Part shown: positions 21,880 through 34,310 of the stretch, in pieces | Layout: each line of letters starts with the position of its first letter | How positions within the stretch are numbered: the first letter of the stretch is position 1 | DNA from: Aquatica leii | Lineage: Eukaryota; Arthropoda; Insecta; Coleoptera; Lampyridae | Direction: 5' to 3' | DNA length: 64,000 nt | Assembly: GCA_035610365.1 (NCBI GenBank) | Contig: CM069434.1 | Span: forward strand, 31,520,238 to 31,584,237 | Notes under the pieces: generated by a model | Databases searched by the model: none | What the model was told of the DNA's origin: nothing | The model's input: the letters and a program-made list of their open reading frames with translations, nothing else | Translations under genes and position numbers: made by a program

Positions 21880-24800
21880 AAACTGAGAGAGTTATGAATT
21901 TGTTTCCCGTCAAAATCGCGACTTTTGTTGTGCTTGTGTGTCCACGGATACCTAAAGTTTATAATTCAACTCTACTGAGAATATATATTATCAGTGTTGG
22001 AGAAAACATTTTTTCATTCAAAATTATGCGAAATACGGAGTCAAAAAATGAAGATGATGAGCAAATCTTTGGGCCCAATTATCACCCCTATAAAATTATT
22101 AAAAATATACAGGAGGGTGATAGCAGTTTTAATCTTTCTACATCCATTTTTGATTCTTTTTTATTTGTGAAGGAAATCCTCTAAAATGCACTTTTATCAA
22201 ATTTCATTGAATTTGTTTCACGTAGTTTTTTGTATAGAAAATTTTCTATTGCTTGTTTTTAAGTTGATCGATTCTCTCGTTTGATAGAGTTACAAAAGAT
22301 GGCAAATTCTTGGGATTTTTCGTTGCCATAATACCGCAACCTAATCACGGAAGATTTTAAATGTAGTAATGTAATTTTTTTCTTTAATAAGTAAAATAAA
22401 TTAATCACAAAGCACACAAAACAATTATTTGCATATTAAAAGCTTAATCGCAACTATTTAGCCATAATAACAAAAAATGTTTACAAGTATTGTCATTACT
22501 TAAAAATATCTGAATTAAGAAAGAAAAACTAATTGTGCATTAGTCAACATTAGAAACAAAATAGAGACGTAATAATTTGTATCATCCAAGCTTATCGTGA
22601 TTAAACATTATACCTCAGACCGACATTGTAGATTTAATATAAAACTAAAAATATTTTTAAAGTGACTAAACGTGAGTTGACATTAGTTTGAGTTTGACAA
22701 ATAAAGGTAGAAATTCTCTACATAGATAAATTATGTATGGCTAACTCACGAGCTCTCAAGACAATAAACATGCATGGGTTTCAACCGTAAACATAATAAA
22801 AAAAAATCAAAAAGAAGAACTTGTTAGACAATGACAATCTTAAAACATACTACAATGATACAAACAAACTTGTAAGGTAAAATATAATCACAAGTTTTCT
22901 ATCATGAATTTACATTTTTTAAATGTTTTTCGTATAGTGCAATGATTTATAAATTTTTACAGCTGAATCTTTTTGGAAAAAATAAAATTGCTGATACTAA
23001 AAATTATAGAAAGAAACAACCAAGAATAATATAATTTCTAAGGTAGGACTTGTTTTTGTATAATTAATAGAAACTAACTATTAAAAAACACAAACCATTG
23101 ATAAATACTTGAAAACTTAAAAACAACTAATTTCATTTTATTTTGAAATTGTCACACGTTCTTTAAGTGTCGTCGGAATATTTGTATTATAAAAGAAAAT
23201 ATTTTTCACCATTTAAATTATTTGTTAAAAAAACCACTCAAGTATGTATAAAGCGAATTAATTTTGTATAAATTAAATTTCTATATTATTTAGTACAATA
23301 TTATAATAAAAATAAGATTATGTCTGTGATTTCAAGAGTCGATATCGATTATTTAAAGACAGATAATTGTTTTTCATAGATTGATATAAAAATGTTAGAT
23401 CTAAATTGATCAACCCTAATTCAGACGTTATCAAAACAATTATTTTTCAAACAACATTTCAATCAATCAATTGATATAGTACGAGTAATTATATATTCAT
23501 GCATTTATATGCATGTGTCGTATTCTGATGGACTTAAGCGGATACTAGGGGCCAAATAGGTAAACTCTATTTGTGCTGATAAAACTAACAATTTGATAAG
23601 AAATGCAGATCGGTTTTAATTAGGCTATACAAGAAAAGAATAAAAATTAATAGCTGTAACATTTTATGTGAAAAATATAATTACACTCGCTGATTGTAGC
23701 AAGCAAATAAAGTCTTTGTCAGATTATTTGAATAATTACAAATATTTGAAAATAAATCGTACTTTGATAACGACTTTACTATAGGCAACACACACAACAA
23801 CAGCGTATATATAAAGCGTAACTAATGTAGTAATGCAAATATACTATGATGGCTTCGACCAACGCTTCGACCATGAAAAAGAAAATATTTAGCAAATACC
23901 AACAAATACAACAATACTTATTAGCACCAAAACAACAAGTTTACGTATCATAAAGACAATCAATTACAAAAAATGTACATAAAAAATAAAAGAAGTTAAT
24001 AGGCAATAATTAAAAATTTACACAAGCGACAGTGCATGTAGAAAAATATAAATAATAGCTGGTAAAGAGGCAAACATTGTGTTTATATGTCTTAACATTT
24101 TTTTTTCAATTAACGAAACCATCTTTCTTCTCGTTTATTGGCTACAAAGCACAAGACTAGTTGTTTAATAATGCATTTTGTAAAGACAGCAAGTGTAAAA
24201 ATTGGTATTTACCAATAAAAATAATTATCAAACTATTATTATAAAGTGTAAAGTGTAAAACCAAAACCGGTGGTTCTAAAAGTAACAAAAAAACAAATGT
24301 ATGTTTGCAGACATGTACTATACAAGTTGGTTTGTATACATTTTTGAAAGTTATTCATTTTATAAAGATACTATTAAAATTATTTGTTTTATGTTAGTTG
24401 TTATAGTATATTCTGATTAATTATTTATTTGTGAAGAATTTGTGAGGACAAGTTTGGTTTATTAATTTTTGCCACTAAATAAAAAATTGCATGGTATTAG
24501 ATTTTTAAACGAAATTATATTATGACGGTGTTTCGTGCCTAGTGCTCTTAGAAATAAATATTTTTTATGCAATTAAATTAATTTATTTGATAAAAATCAT
24601 TTAATTGTCGAAAAACCTTGTCGGCACGCCACGACCAAAATTAAATTTTTGATACTAACGCACTACACGGTAACCCATCACTAGTAGCATTTAAGGAATA
24701 TCGATAGACTCATTTTTATTATTTTAACTCGAAAATAACATTCATTCATTGAAAATGTTCGTATACCATTTTTTAGTTTTAGACGAGAAATGTAATAGAT

Positions 24801-25680
24801 TAGTACAAATAGAATTAAATATAGATGAAACTATTAATCGAGCTTTAAGTAGATTTTAAGCTAAGCAACACAGGATCTCTATTAAGAAATAAATTTCTAA
24901 TGAAAAAACTAATAATAAAACTTTTTATTTTAGAATTTTAGACATGGCAGCTACTAGCATTAAATATTACAAATATTTCTTATAACATATAAAGATTTTA
25001 ACCTGATTGTATCTGATTTTCCTGAAATGGTTTTGGTGACATTCTGTTTAAAAAAACTAAGTAGTTGCTATAAAAACTTAAACAGTTTTTATTTAAATAC
25101 AGCAATTTTAACATGAATTAGAAAAAACGTTGTACAAAGTACAACAATGTAAATATATTCAGTGACTTTAGAGACGATGTAACATCAACGGTTCGTCATG
25201 TTACTAAATGTAAAAATTGTATCTCTTACGCATTAGATGTATTTTATAAGCTCTCATCTCAGTCAAGATTGTTTAATAAATTATATAAAGTTCTAAAAAC
25301 TTAATTTTGTCAATAGGTACTGTTGATAAATGTAGCACAGCAAAAATAGTGTACTATTATTGGTACTGTAGCAAGAATAAACCACGAGCTGGAAATATTG
25401 TTATTTTAATATTATAATGTAATGTGCTCACAGTTTTCATCATATTAAAGTACTCGATTTTCTTAAAATCCAGATAATGTATAAATATAAATTAATGCGA
25501 ACCATAGAATAATAAATAGTTTGACGTAATTATTTATTTGTTAGATTGATTTTACAATCACAATATATGTGAAGGAATTGTTCAAACGTTAAAAAATGCA
25601 CAAAAAGTAATAGAAAACTTGTTACCAGCTAAATCTAAACAAAAATATAAAGAGAAATATTATTTTTGAGTACGTAATAA
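21880..25680. other. long A+T-rich gene-free stretch
   Basis: About 3.8 kb with no recognisable coding frame. The 96-codon frame at 21894-22184 shows no known domain. Many runs of A or T and short inverted repeats are present, but nothing recurs clearly elsewhere in the window. It could be intronic or intergenic. Confidence 0.5.
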
Positions 25681-25689
25681 AAGAGCGTA

Positions 25690-26130
25690 ATGAGAGAGTG
25701 TTATGAATCCATAATGCACTGTTTTCGGTACACACAGCAAAACTCAAAGCACTCTATAACGAGCTAAATCAATAACTAAAAATAAAGAAAAAAATGTATT
25801 GCCCAACTTGTTAGTTTGCAAAACTATGCATAGTTTGCCTAGTTCATTTATTACTTTCAAGTCGAGCTGAATGTTGCTAAACAGTAAAGATTAACAAATC
25901 AGTCTTGTACGTTCAAAGAAAATTTTAGAACAGGAGCTCAGATATTCCGTTTCTCAGAAAGCTGCAAACACAAATGCAAAGTAAAAGATAAAAATTAATA
26001 GCAAAACTAAACCAAATACTAAAAAATATAATTGTAGCTATTGCAAGCAGCCTGGGTTAAAGATTGTGCAAAATAGATTTTTTATGAAAGAATATAGAAA
26101 ACCCAAGAAGTTTCATAAATTATTGCTGCT
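25690..26130 (+). pseudogene. Ty1/copia gag fossil fragment
   Basis: Reads TMHSLPSSFITFKSS, then a stretch rich in R and K ending YNCSYCKQPG, resembling the capsid segment (LP..Y..F...W) and zinc knuckle of copia-type gag. It is heavily decayed, with many breaks, and no LTR is visible. An old copia-like fossil is the best reading; other LTR families are possible. Confidence 0.4.
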
Positions 26131-26239
26131 AGTCGAGGTAGAAGCATTGTTACTTCAGCTGTTTACTCATCTGTTTACATAAAAAAAAATATCTGTAAAA
26201 GGTGCAATTATGAGGTTTGAATAAGTAAAAGGATAGAAG

Positions 26240-27590
26240 CCGTCGCGAAATTGGCAGCGCCCTTAGGACTTGTCGTGGCGAATTGGAAACGTGAACCAAC
26301 TTTCGTAAAGGGAAACCAGCAATCAGCAATCGAAATTACTCTGGTGAGTGAAAGATGAAGAAATGTGGTAAATGAATGCGAAGGGGTGCAAGAAGAAACG
26401 CCAAGTACTCACAAATACATGCGTTGGGTATGAAACAAAAGTCGAAAAAATGACGGTAAATGTAAGAATGAAAGTAGCACAAGATAGAGAACTAAGTTCT
26501 AAAAAAGCTGGAAGAAAAACTGAGATTTTTAAAATTGAGTGTGTAAGAGATGACTTGGAAGCGAAAGATGCAAGAGTGTTTTAAAAAAGAAAAGTGGAAA
26601 TCAGAGGAAAAAGGAAAAATATTGGTAAACGTAGACATAGTAAAGGTTGGGAGTGAATGCGTCAAAGTTAGAAGAAGGATGACAAGAATAATGGAAATAA
26701 GAGAAAGAGATACAAAGCAAATGGGAGAAAGCAGAGTAAGAAAAAAAAGTACAATACCAAAAGAACAGAACTAAAAAAGGCAATAAAGAAAAGTACAAAA
26801 CAGAGCTGGAGAAGCCTATTAACAGACCTTGAGAAAGATGCATAGGTAAATGGATACAACATCGTGACAGGAACGTTTGATTTGTAGTAAAAGTAAGTAT
26901 GGGAATAGAAGAAAGAGTGCGTCTGGCAAGAAAACTGTTTCCAAGGCACGGTAAAATCGAGTGTAGAAAGGTGCCGACCAACAAAACACCGGTGCAACAT
27001 GAGAGGAGCTAAAAATGCAATAAAGCGCATGAAAAGTAAGAAAAATCCGATGACATAACTGCAGAAATTCTACGCACGACCTGTCGAGTGATTGGGAACG
27101 ACCTGCTGTCATGCGTCAACAAATATCTTAAAAACAGTTCCTTTTTGAGAAACTAAAAAGCCGGGAGTTAAGTGCTGATTCCAAAATCTACTAAACCTAA
27201 AAAGAAGCCAAAGGATTTATTCCGATATGCCTGCTTCCGCTTTTAGAAAAAGTGTTAAAAATAATAGTGAAAGAAAGAATGAAGAAGTGAGTAGAGACAA
27301 GAATAAATTAAACTAAAAAACCAATTCGGTTTTAAGAAAGGCAAGTCTATCTTAAACGCAATTTTTTTAAAAATTGTGGATAAGATAAGAGCGGTAGGGC
27401 GCCAAAACAGAAGATGCTGCATCGGAGTGACGCTCGACGTTCAGAACGCGTCATGGTCAAGCATAGCCGTGGCTATAAAAGATGAATGTGCACCGGAGTA
27501 TTTGCAAAGCATAGTAAAGAGTTACCTCAAAGAGATGGAGAGTTTAGATATCAAAAAAGAGAAGGCCTTGAGGTATTTGAGCGTGTGGAT
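26240..27590 (+). pseudogene. R1-type LINE remnant
   Basis: Fragmented endonuclease-reverse transcriptase of a non-LTR retrotransposon. Pieces read in changing frames: RVRLARKLFPRHGKIECRKV near 26915, AIKRMKSKKNP near 27020, LIPKSTKPKKKPKDLFRY (27180), and NQFGFKKGKSILNAI near 27320. The cleanest block (27376-27609) is DKIRAVGRQNRRCCIGVTLD, VQNASWSSIAVAIKDECAPE, YLQSIVKSYLKE. In R1-clade proteins this is palm motif A (C..VTLDV.NAFN...W). The catalytic-loop FADD motif is missing and the copy ends at a TTATTATTATTAAATTATAG run near 27600. Many frameshifts make it an old copy. Confidence 0.7.
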
Positions 27591-27631
27591 CGGAGATTAT
27601 TATTATTAAATTATAGTTATCATTTAATACA

Positions 27632-27687
27632 GGTGGTCTGATGAAGTTAGCACAATAGCTAACGAAACGTAGTCAGAATAACCACGT
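27632..27687 (+). ncRNA. hammerhead-ribozyme-like motif
   Basis: All core boxes of a hammerhead lie in order and spacing: CUGAUGA (27638-27644), a perfect 6-bp stem II (GUUAGC/GCUAAC around an ACAAUA loop), GAAAC (27664-27668), a minimal stem III, and GUC (27672-27674), the expected cleavage triplet. Stem I can form between GUGGU (27633-27637) and ACCAC (27681-27685), with a 6-nt bulge. Tiny stem III is the form known from Penelope-like elements and retrozymes. No Penelope gene is adjacent; the preceding DNA is an R1-type LINE remnant. Self-cleavage is inferred, not shown. Confidence 0.5.
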
Positions 27688-27699
27688 AGTTTTATTTCT

Positions 27700-28738
27700 C
27701 ACTAGTGCCTATCCTTCACATCAAAGGATCTATTTTATTATAGAAACAACATCAAGAAACACTTAATTAGTTATGTTACAAATATAATTTAGAACTTGAT
27801 ATTACTGTATGTTTTTATTACTTTAAATCGTTTTTTGTGCTTTCGTCCGTTTTTATGTATTTTGCATAAAGCATAATCGACCGAAAATTATACTTTTCCG
27901 GTCTATGCCGGTAAAATTTAGTACAATTTTACAACTACAAGTTGGCACTAATAATCATTTATTTTTTTACGTCATCTGTCATTTTGTCAGATTTATTAAC
28001 ATACACCATTTTCTGTGTTATTGTTTAGAATAACACCAAATTTTTTTTTAAAAACAAATATTCGCATGTTGTAGGCCTCGTCCTACAAACATGCTCATAC
28101 TCGCAAAATAACACTTTCTGGAATAGGGATACAAATAACTATTGTGTAATTATTATAGTTTCTAAAGTAAAATAGTTATTTTAACAACAAATCTTTATAA
28201 TTGTAGAAAAAAAATTATTTTCAAGACTAAATTATTCTATCTATTTTACATAATAAACTTAAAATAATTGTTCTTTAAAACGCTTGTTTAACAATAAAAT
28301 AAAAAAGACTAACAGATTTGTTACGAACTGGAATGTTAGATGGCGCTTTAAACAATTGGCAATTGGATATTAAAGGTTTTTTAAGCTTATTTGCAAATAC
28401 ACGTTTGATACTATTAAAATTATATGAAGCAAATAGAATAAAAAAAATTTCACAATTTAAATTAAAACAAGAATTTTAAAAGTAATTGTGAATATAGTGA
28501 TATAAAACCAGCAGTAAATCAGACGGCAAAAAAATGTTATTATAAAATAAGTAAAATCCTTAACAAGACATTTTAATACGATAAGGATTAAGGGTATTTA
28601 TAAATTTTTATAAATCACAAAAGCAACAAACATTTTTTTAAAATTAAATCTAGAGTATCATAAAAACTGATGATACCCAAGCGATTTATATTAGTTAATA
28701 AACAGTAATTTACGTAACAACTCACATGTAACGCTTTA
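27700..28738. other. A+T-rich stretch without a gene
   Basis: No supported coding frame. A small inverted motif (CCGGTCTATGCCGG near 27898-27911) stands out. Nothing else recognisable. Confidence 0.5.
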
Positions 28739-28857
28739 AACACTTAGTTTTATGTAGATTTCTAGTTTTCATTTTGCCACAGTAGAGCTTTTTTCGCCCA
28801 TTATGTAACTACACTAACAAACGAATACTGACATTTGCGATGTTGGCAGCACCAACC
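28739..28857. repeat. direct repeat, copy 1
   Basis: About 119 bp sharing with 29212-29327: TTTTCATTTTGCCAC, TAGAGCTTTTTTCGCCCATT, GTAACTACACTAAC and TTTGCGATGTTGGCAGCAC. Identity is about 85 percent. The two copies flank a 354-bp segment, a layout like short terminal direct repeats of an unclassified element. No target duplication was found. Confidence 0.7.
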
Positions 28858-28894
28858 AAAATAGTAGTTTATGTAACAAGGGTCGAAAGTAAGA

Positions 28895-28966
28895 CATAGC
28901 ATAACAAACGCTAATGCGACGCGAGGCCGCACGCCCGAGCGTTGCATGTGAGTGAGTTATGCTATG
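28895..28966. repeat. nested perfect hairpin in a G+C-rich patch
   Basis: CATAGCATAAC (28895-28905) pairs with GTTATGCTATG (28956-28966), and inside it AACGCT (28907-28912) pairs with AGCGTT (28938-28943). The loop is G+C-rich (GCGACGCGAGGCCGCACGCC), very unlike the surrounding A+T-rich DNA. It lies between the two direct repeats at 28.7 and 29.2 kb and may be a subterminal or cruciform structure of the same element. Confidence 0.65.
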
Positions 28967-29211
28967 ATTCTTTCCACGAGAGTAACGTACATTATTTATT
29001 GTGTTGCCTTTTGTAAAAATACATTCTTTTTGAAAAAATAACAAGAAAACCAACAGAAATATAATGTTGGTACTACATTTATTACTAAATCTGTCAACTT
29101 TGACATTAACTTTAACATCGTTTTTTTTCAATTTCAACTGAGTTTCAAGATGTTTTAAATGATTTTTCCAGCTTTCGGATACTCGTTATAATATTTTAAT
29201 TGACTTTGAAC

Positions 29212-29327
29212 GCTTACTTTTATGGGGATTCCTACTTTTCATTTTGCCACCCTAGAGCTTTTTTCGCCCATTACGTAACTACACTAACGAATAAATATTG
29301 ACGTTTGCGATGTTGGCAGCACAAAAA
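29212..29327. repeat. direct repeat, copy 2
   Basis: Second copy of the 28739-28857 repeat, in the same orientation and ending GATGTTGGCAGCACAAA. See copy 1. Confidence 0.7.
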
Positions 29328-29329
29328 AG

Positions 29330-30941
29330 TTGTTAATATGTATATTTAAGCTTTCTTGAGATGCGAATTTTCAGTTTTTTGTTTTTGAAATGTAGAGAAA
29401 CCGCTATAGGTTTCTACATCATAATTTGTACACACAATTCGTTCCATATTTAAATAATGATAAGTATTTGTTTGTAAAAGTCTGTGAAACTAAAAAAATA
29501 AAATAACTAAACATGTAAAAATTGTTGTGTAATTGCGTCCATATACATTAATATTAGTTAATGTGAAAAAAATATAATTATATTAAAAAAAACTTAATTA
29601 TGAGTCTTTTATACACAAGTCGTTGCTTTACTCAAACTTACTTTTAAAGCCTAAGCTTCATCTACAGAAGTGTTTGATGTTATCCTTCAAATAACTTTTT
29701 AACAATGTTTTTTTAATATCCAATTTTAGCATTGTTTCTTAAAAAACGTATAGTAACGAGTAATTTTTAACTTTAAATGCCAAGGACAATATTAAATTAA
29801 AATTCAAATAAAATAGCATTTTTTTGCTTTTAACTAAGGTTTTACGCAACACTTATTAAAGCTGAATGTAACAATGGCAAAATATTGATCAATTGCTTTA
29901 ATATTTTCAATTGTCTCAATGAATTACACACGTGCTAATTTTTTTAATGTCGTAGAAAACTAATTTGTACTTTGACTAAAAAAGGATTGTTAATTGATTC
30001 TATAAAGCACTAAAACACCTATATTTACAATACACACTTTTAAAGTACATTTACCAATAAACATCGAATTGACCAATACGTTTTCTACTAATTAAATAAG
30101 GATGAAGTATTTTTAGTGTAAGGCATCTTTACGATTATTTTTAATATAACGAAGCCAAACTTTAATTATTAAACTGACAAATTATATTTGTCAATACCAT
30201 TAGCTTTTTAAAAAACTTATATTTTTAATTAGGGTGTAATGTGTTACAGAATCAATTCTAATTAGTAGCAGTTTGTGGACTAATTGCTCTTAAAGGTTGA
30301 ATTTCTTGCTCGACTAAACATACAGAAACATGATCAGAAATAGTCAATGATTAACAAAAAATAAACAATGCCAGACAAAAATAATTTATTCAGATTAATT
30401 TTACTTTTAATTAAATTTTTGTTGATAAGTTTAATAAGAATAACTTTATATCGCTATTTACTGACTGAATTGATACTTTCGAAATGAAAACTGTGTGATC
30501 TAGCCTTTAATAAAGATCAATAGACTATGTTTTGTTATTATCGTTAATAAATTAAATGATCTAACTACATTATGTTTATTGTAATAAATCAAAAACCATA
30601 TGTAAATAGTATAAAAAATCAAACAACACAAACAAGTGTGTTTAATGCAAACGGACGTATAAAACAACGCTTGCATTTTTATTCAATATTTAATTTTGAA
30701 GTGTTTTAAATAAAACATTTGGTTGCATAATATGTGATGTTTGATTGTGCCTTAATAGTCTAATTAGAAAGTGGAAAAAAAGACAAAAAGAAGAACAATT
30801 AGTTGTATAAGTATATATACGAAAATAAGTTGCTTTCAGATGAAAGGTATGTACTTGTAATTGTTTCTTTATTGGCACGATAAGTAACGTTATAACATAC
30901 GCGAAATAAACAATATTTCCATATCCTACAATATAGACAAC
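29330..30941. other. A+T-rich stretch without a gene
   Basis: No coding frame or element end supported up to the tandem duplication that begins at about 30942. Confidence 0.5.
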
Positions 30942-31197
30942 TTTAAAAGCATTCTAATATTAACAGGAGAACGCAGTAAATTTATTTAAAATTTTACTAA
31001 AGAATTCTGAAAAACTTAAAAATACAAGACAACGAGTAAATAGGACAGGACATGTTACCGATTTTCTAAAACGTAAAAGAGAAGAGGAAAACACGGCAAA
31101 AATAGAACCGGAAAACCTATTTCAAAAAAGGAAAAAACGGTAAGGTCTCCTTGCACGTCACAAGCTGTCATACACAATTAATCCACAGAAGACAAAA

Positions 31198-31700
31198 ATG
31201 GAAGAAGTACTAAAAGCTATAGAAAATTTGCAAAAGGAAACAAAATTAGGATTTGAAGAAAATAAAAAGGAAATATCAAAGTTACAATAAGAAATAAAAC
31301 AAAAATAAAAATAATGAGATTTAGAAAAAAAGGAACTTGAAAATTTAGAAGTTATATAGAAAACCAAGAAGAACAAAAGAAAAAAAATTGTATTATTATA
31401 ACAAGAATGTCAAACAATGAACACATTACCAGACACAACGTAAACCACTTCATCAATACGCAAATGGGCGTTGAGACATCAAGGCAAAGCTTCAAAATTT
31501 TCAAGAAATATTGAAGTAATGACAAATAAGAAAAAACTCGCTGACACTAAAATCTATATCGACAACGATTACACAATAAAAGAAATGGAAATAATAAACA
31601 TCATTAAAAAAAGATACGTTATCAAAGGTTATATGTAAATGGAGAACAATTGATTTCGAACCCAAGAAAAAACAAACTCGAAAAGAAAGAAACTACTTAA
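31198..31700 (+). pseudogene. LINE ORF1-like fragment (copy A)
   Basis: Reads MEEVLKAIENLQKETKLGFE, then an E/K/Q-rich coiled coil with several stops. After a frame change NIEVMTNKKKLADTKIYIDN and DYTIKEMEIINIIKKRY follow, a pattern of the RNA-binding ORF1 proteins of LINEs (KK.L..TKIYIDND.T..E). The same remnant is repeated in copy B, where the Harbinger element sits inside it. No matching ORF2 is attached. Confidence 0.5.
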
Positions 31701-31882
31701 ATAGTTAATCATCCAAAAAACTAAACAACTACAATATCCCATATAAGCACACATTGACGAAATTTTTTAGCTTTCAAATTGCTTCCTAATTAAACTTTGT
31801 GTTAACGATTAGAAATCTTTGAAGTCATGGGTGTCCAAAGATTGGCGCTAATGATTAATTTAAATTTTTGATTGATTTATAG

Positions 31883-32249
31883 ATGTCAAAAGTACAAAAA
31901 ATACCAAAAAAAATATTCCGAGGATTTGCTGCAAAAAGCTTTGGAAGAAATTAAATCCGGTGTTCCAAAAAAAAGTGGCATCAAAATACGGAGTTATTTA
32001 GACTAAGATCTACATTTACAAAAAATGAGCATGAACGTAACCCTTATCTCGCAAAAAATGAAGAAAACAAGATTGTTGATTAGAATTTGGATAGTCAGAG
32101 AAACGGATTTCCAGGACATCAAACTGATATACAACTTTCAGTAAAAGCATTTATCGATGCTGCACACCAACCAAACCCTCTTAAAGACAACATGCCTGAA
32201 GATAAATGGAATAAACTCTTTTGTAAACGCCATCCATTGTTAGTAGAAC
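31883..32249 (+). pseudogene. pogo transposase, 5' fragment (copy A)
   Basis: The start ATG at 31883 follows an acceptor-like TTTATAG. Frames read MSKVQKIPKK, YSEDLLQKALEEIKSGVPKK (psq-type HTH), RLRSTFTKNEHERNPYLAKN, then HQTDIQLSVKAFIDAAHQ and KWNKLFCKRHPLLVE (the CENP-B DNA-binding segment). It is cut off at the duplication junction, which removes the catalytic domain. Stops and frame changes match those in copy B. Confidence 0.75.
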
Positions 32250-33359
32250 TTTAAAAGCATTCTAATATTAACAGGAGAACGCAGTAAATTTATTTAAAAT
32301 TTTACTAAAGAATTCTGAAAAACTTAAAAATACAAGACAACGAGTAAATAGGACAGGACATGTTACCGATTTTCTAAAACGTAAAAGAGAAGAGGAAAAC
32401 ACGGCAAAAATAGAACCGGAAAACCTATTTCAAAAAAGGAAAAAACGGTAAGGTCTCCTTGCACGTCACAAGCTGTCATACACAATTAATCCACAGAAGA
32501 CAAAAATGGAAGAAGTACTAAAAGCTATAGAAAATTTGCAAAAGGAAACAAAATTAGGATTTGAAGAAAATAAAAAGGAAATATCAAAGTTACAATAAGA
32601 AATAAAACAAAAATAAAAATAATGAGATTTAGAAAAAAGGAACTTGAAAATTTAGAAGTTATATAGAAAACCAAGAAGAACAAAAGAAAAAAAATTGTAT
32701 TATTATAACAAGAATGTCAAACAATGAATACATTACCAGACACAACGTAAACCACTTCATCAATACGCAAATGGGCGTTGAGACATCAAGGCAAAGCTTC
32801 AAAATTTTCAAGAAATATTGAAGTAATGACAAATAAGAAAAAACTCGCTGACACTAAAATCTATATCGACAACGATTACACAATAAAAGAAATGAAAATA
32901 ATAAACATCATTAAAAAAAGATACGTTATCAAAGGTTATGGGCCAGATTAATAGACGACACTTGAGAGTTAGTGCTCCCTTACTTTTTACTTGAAAACAT
33001 GTTTGGTATTATTAAACCACACTTAAGATTTTCTTGAGAAATTCTTAAGAAAAACTTAAGTATTGTGACGTCACCAATTTTTAGTATTAATAAACCATAC
33101 TTGAATGTAAGTGAGTTTGACGGTTATATTTATTTGACGTTTGCAAGTATAGAATTCAAGTAATTTGCAGACGTACTTTAAGGCGCACTTGAAAATTGAA
33201 AATTTTTTGTATTTGTTTTTTTTTTAAACTGTTGTGTTTGATAAAGTATTATTATTGTTAATGGTTAATTGTTTATAACAAAAAAATAATAATTTTTGTA
33301 AATAAATCTACAGTATGTAATTAAAAAGTATTTTTTATTACATTAAAGATAATCTATAC

Positions 33360-34257
33360 CCTCGTATTCCTAGAGTGATATTGCAAGATCTGCAAAATCC
33401 TTTAGAAGTCTTTAAATGCCATTTAGCTTTTGACAAAGTATCATATTAACAAGGAAATCGTGGTTAATATAATTACGCCAATTATTTTAAGTGACAATAA
33501 AACACAATCTAATCGAGGCCAACCTCTTCCACCTCTTTTAACATTCTTAATTGTTTTAAGATACTATGTACCGGGTAGTTTTCAGGTAAGCAATGTGTAT
33601 GTATAGTAAAATATAAACACCTTAATTTTAACAGATTGTGTGCGCTGATTTATACAACATAAATCAAGCCACTGTATCGCTGTTTGTTAAAGATATTTTG
33701 ACTACATTATGTCGGTGTTTAAGAAATTGGGTGTATTTTCCGAGAAATGTACAATTATTATAAATAATGCAACAGCAATTCTCTGGAATATCAGAATTTT
33801 TTGGAGTTAGTGGTGTTATTGACAGAACTCATATTCCCATTAAAACTCCTGGTGGTCAAAATGCCGAAATTTATCGCAACAGAAATTCTTGATTTCTTTA
33901 AACGTTCAGGTTGTAGCAGGTCCAAATTTAGAAGTTTTTGATATTGTTTGTAGATGGCCTGGGTCGGTTTACGTTTCAAGAATGTTTGACAATAGTGTTG
34001 TTAAGATGAGGTTTCAGAATGGTTCCGTTACCGGCGTTTTCTTAGGAGATTCTGGTTACCCTCAACGAAGGTATGTTTATACACCAATTCTTCAACCGAC
34101 TACACCTACGGAAAATCGATATAATAGAAACATTAGTACAAGAAACGTTGTTGAAACTCTTAAAATTTTGCCACCAGAAGTTCCTCATCAATTGATATAT
34201 GTAGGTGAAAGACAAAATTTAATACTAAACGCATTTATTCACAAACATTTTAAATAA
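33360..34257 (+). pseudogene. Harbinger (HARBI1-like) nuclease
   Basis: DDE nuclease of the PIF/Harbinger family. Exon-like sequence ending TFLIVLRYYVPGSFQ meets a donor (CAG/GTAAGC at about 33586) and resumes after TTTTAACAG at 33633 with IVCADLYNINQATVSLFVKD (shifted). FFGVSGVIDRTHIPIKTPGG holds the first catalytic Asp. The open block 33889-34257 reads ISLNVQVVAGPNLEVFDIVC, RWPGS, FLGDSGYPQRRYVYTP with the second Asp, and RYNRNISTRNVVETL with the catalytic Glu. It ends HQLIYVGERQNLILNAFIHK. Relative to intact proteins it lacks the segment after RNVVE.L, and frames change before 33889. The gene is broken by deletion plus one or two shifts. Confidence 0.88.
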
Positions 34258-34310
34258 AATAAATTAACAGTTTAATAATAAAGATAATAATAAATGAATT
34301 ACATTTTAAG

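Larger units (their letters stand above)
30942..32249 (+). repeat. tandem duplication, copy A (1308 bp)
   Basis: Copy A begins TTTAAAAGCATTC and ends GTTAGTAGAAC, where copy B starts at once with TTTAAAAGC. The bases AAC are present at both outer ends of the unit, so the junction formed at a 3-bp microhomology. The unit holds a LINE ORF1 fragment (about 30975-31860) followed by the 5' half of a pogo transposase gene (31883-32249). About ten substitutions and one A-run length change separate the copies, more than 99 percent identity. Copy A has no Harbinger insert and so shows the pre-insertion site at 31630-31632. Confidence 0.93.

Noticed and set aside
26601-27112. Overlapping minus-strand open frames rich in Phe, Leu and Ser over the LINE remnant
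   Set aside because: They lie antisense to the R1-type LINE and have the hydrophobic composition expected from reading A-rich coding DNA backwards.
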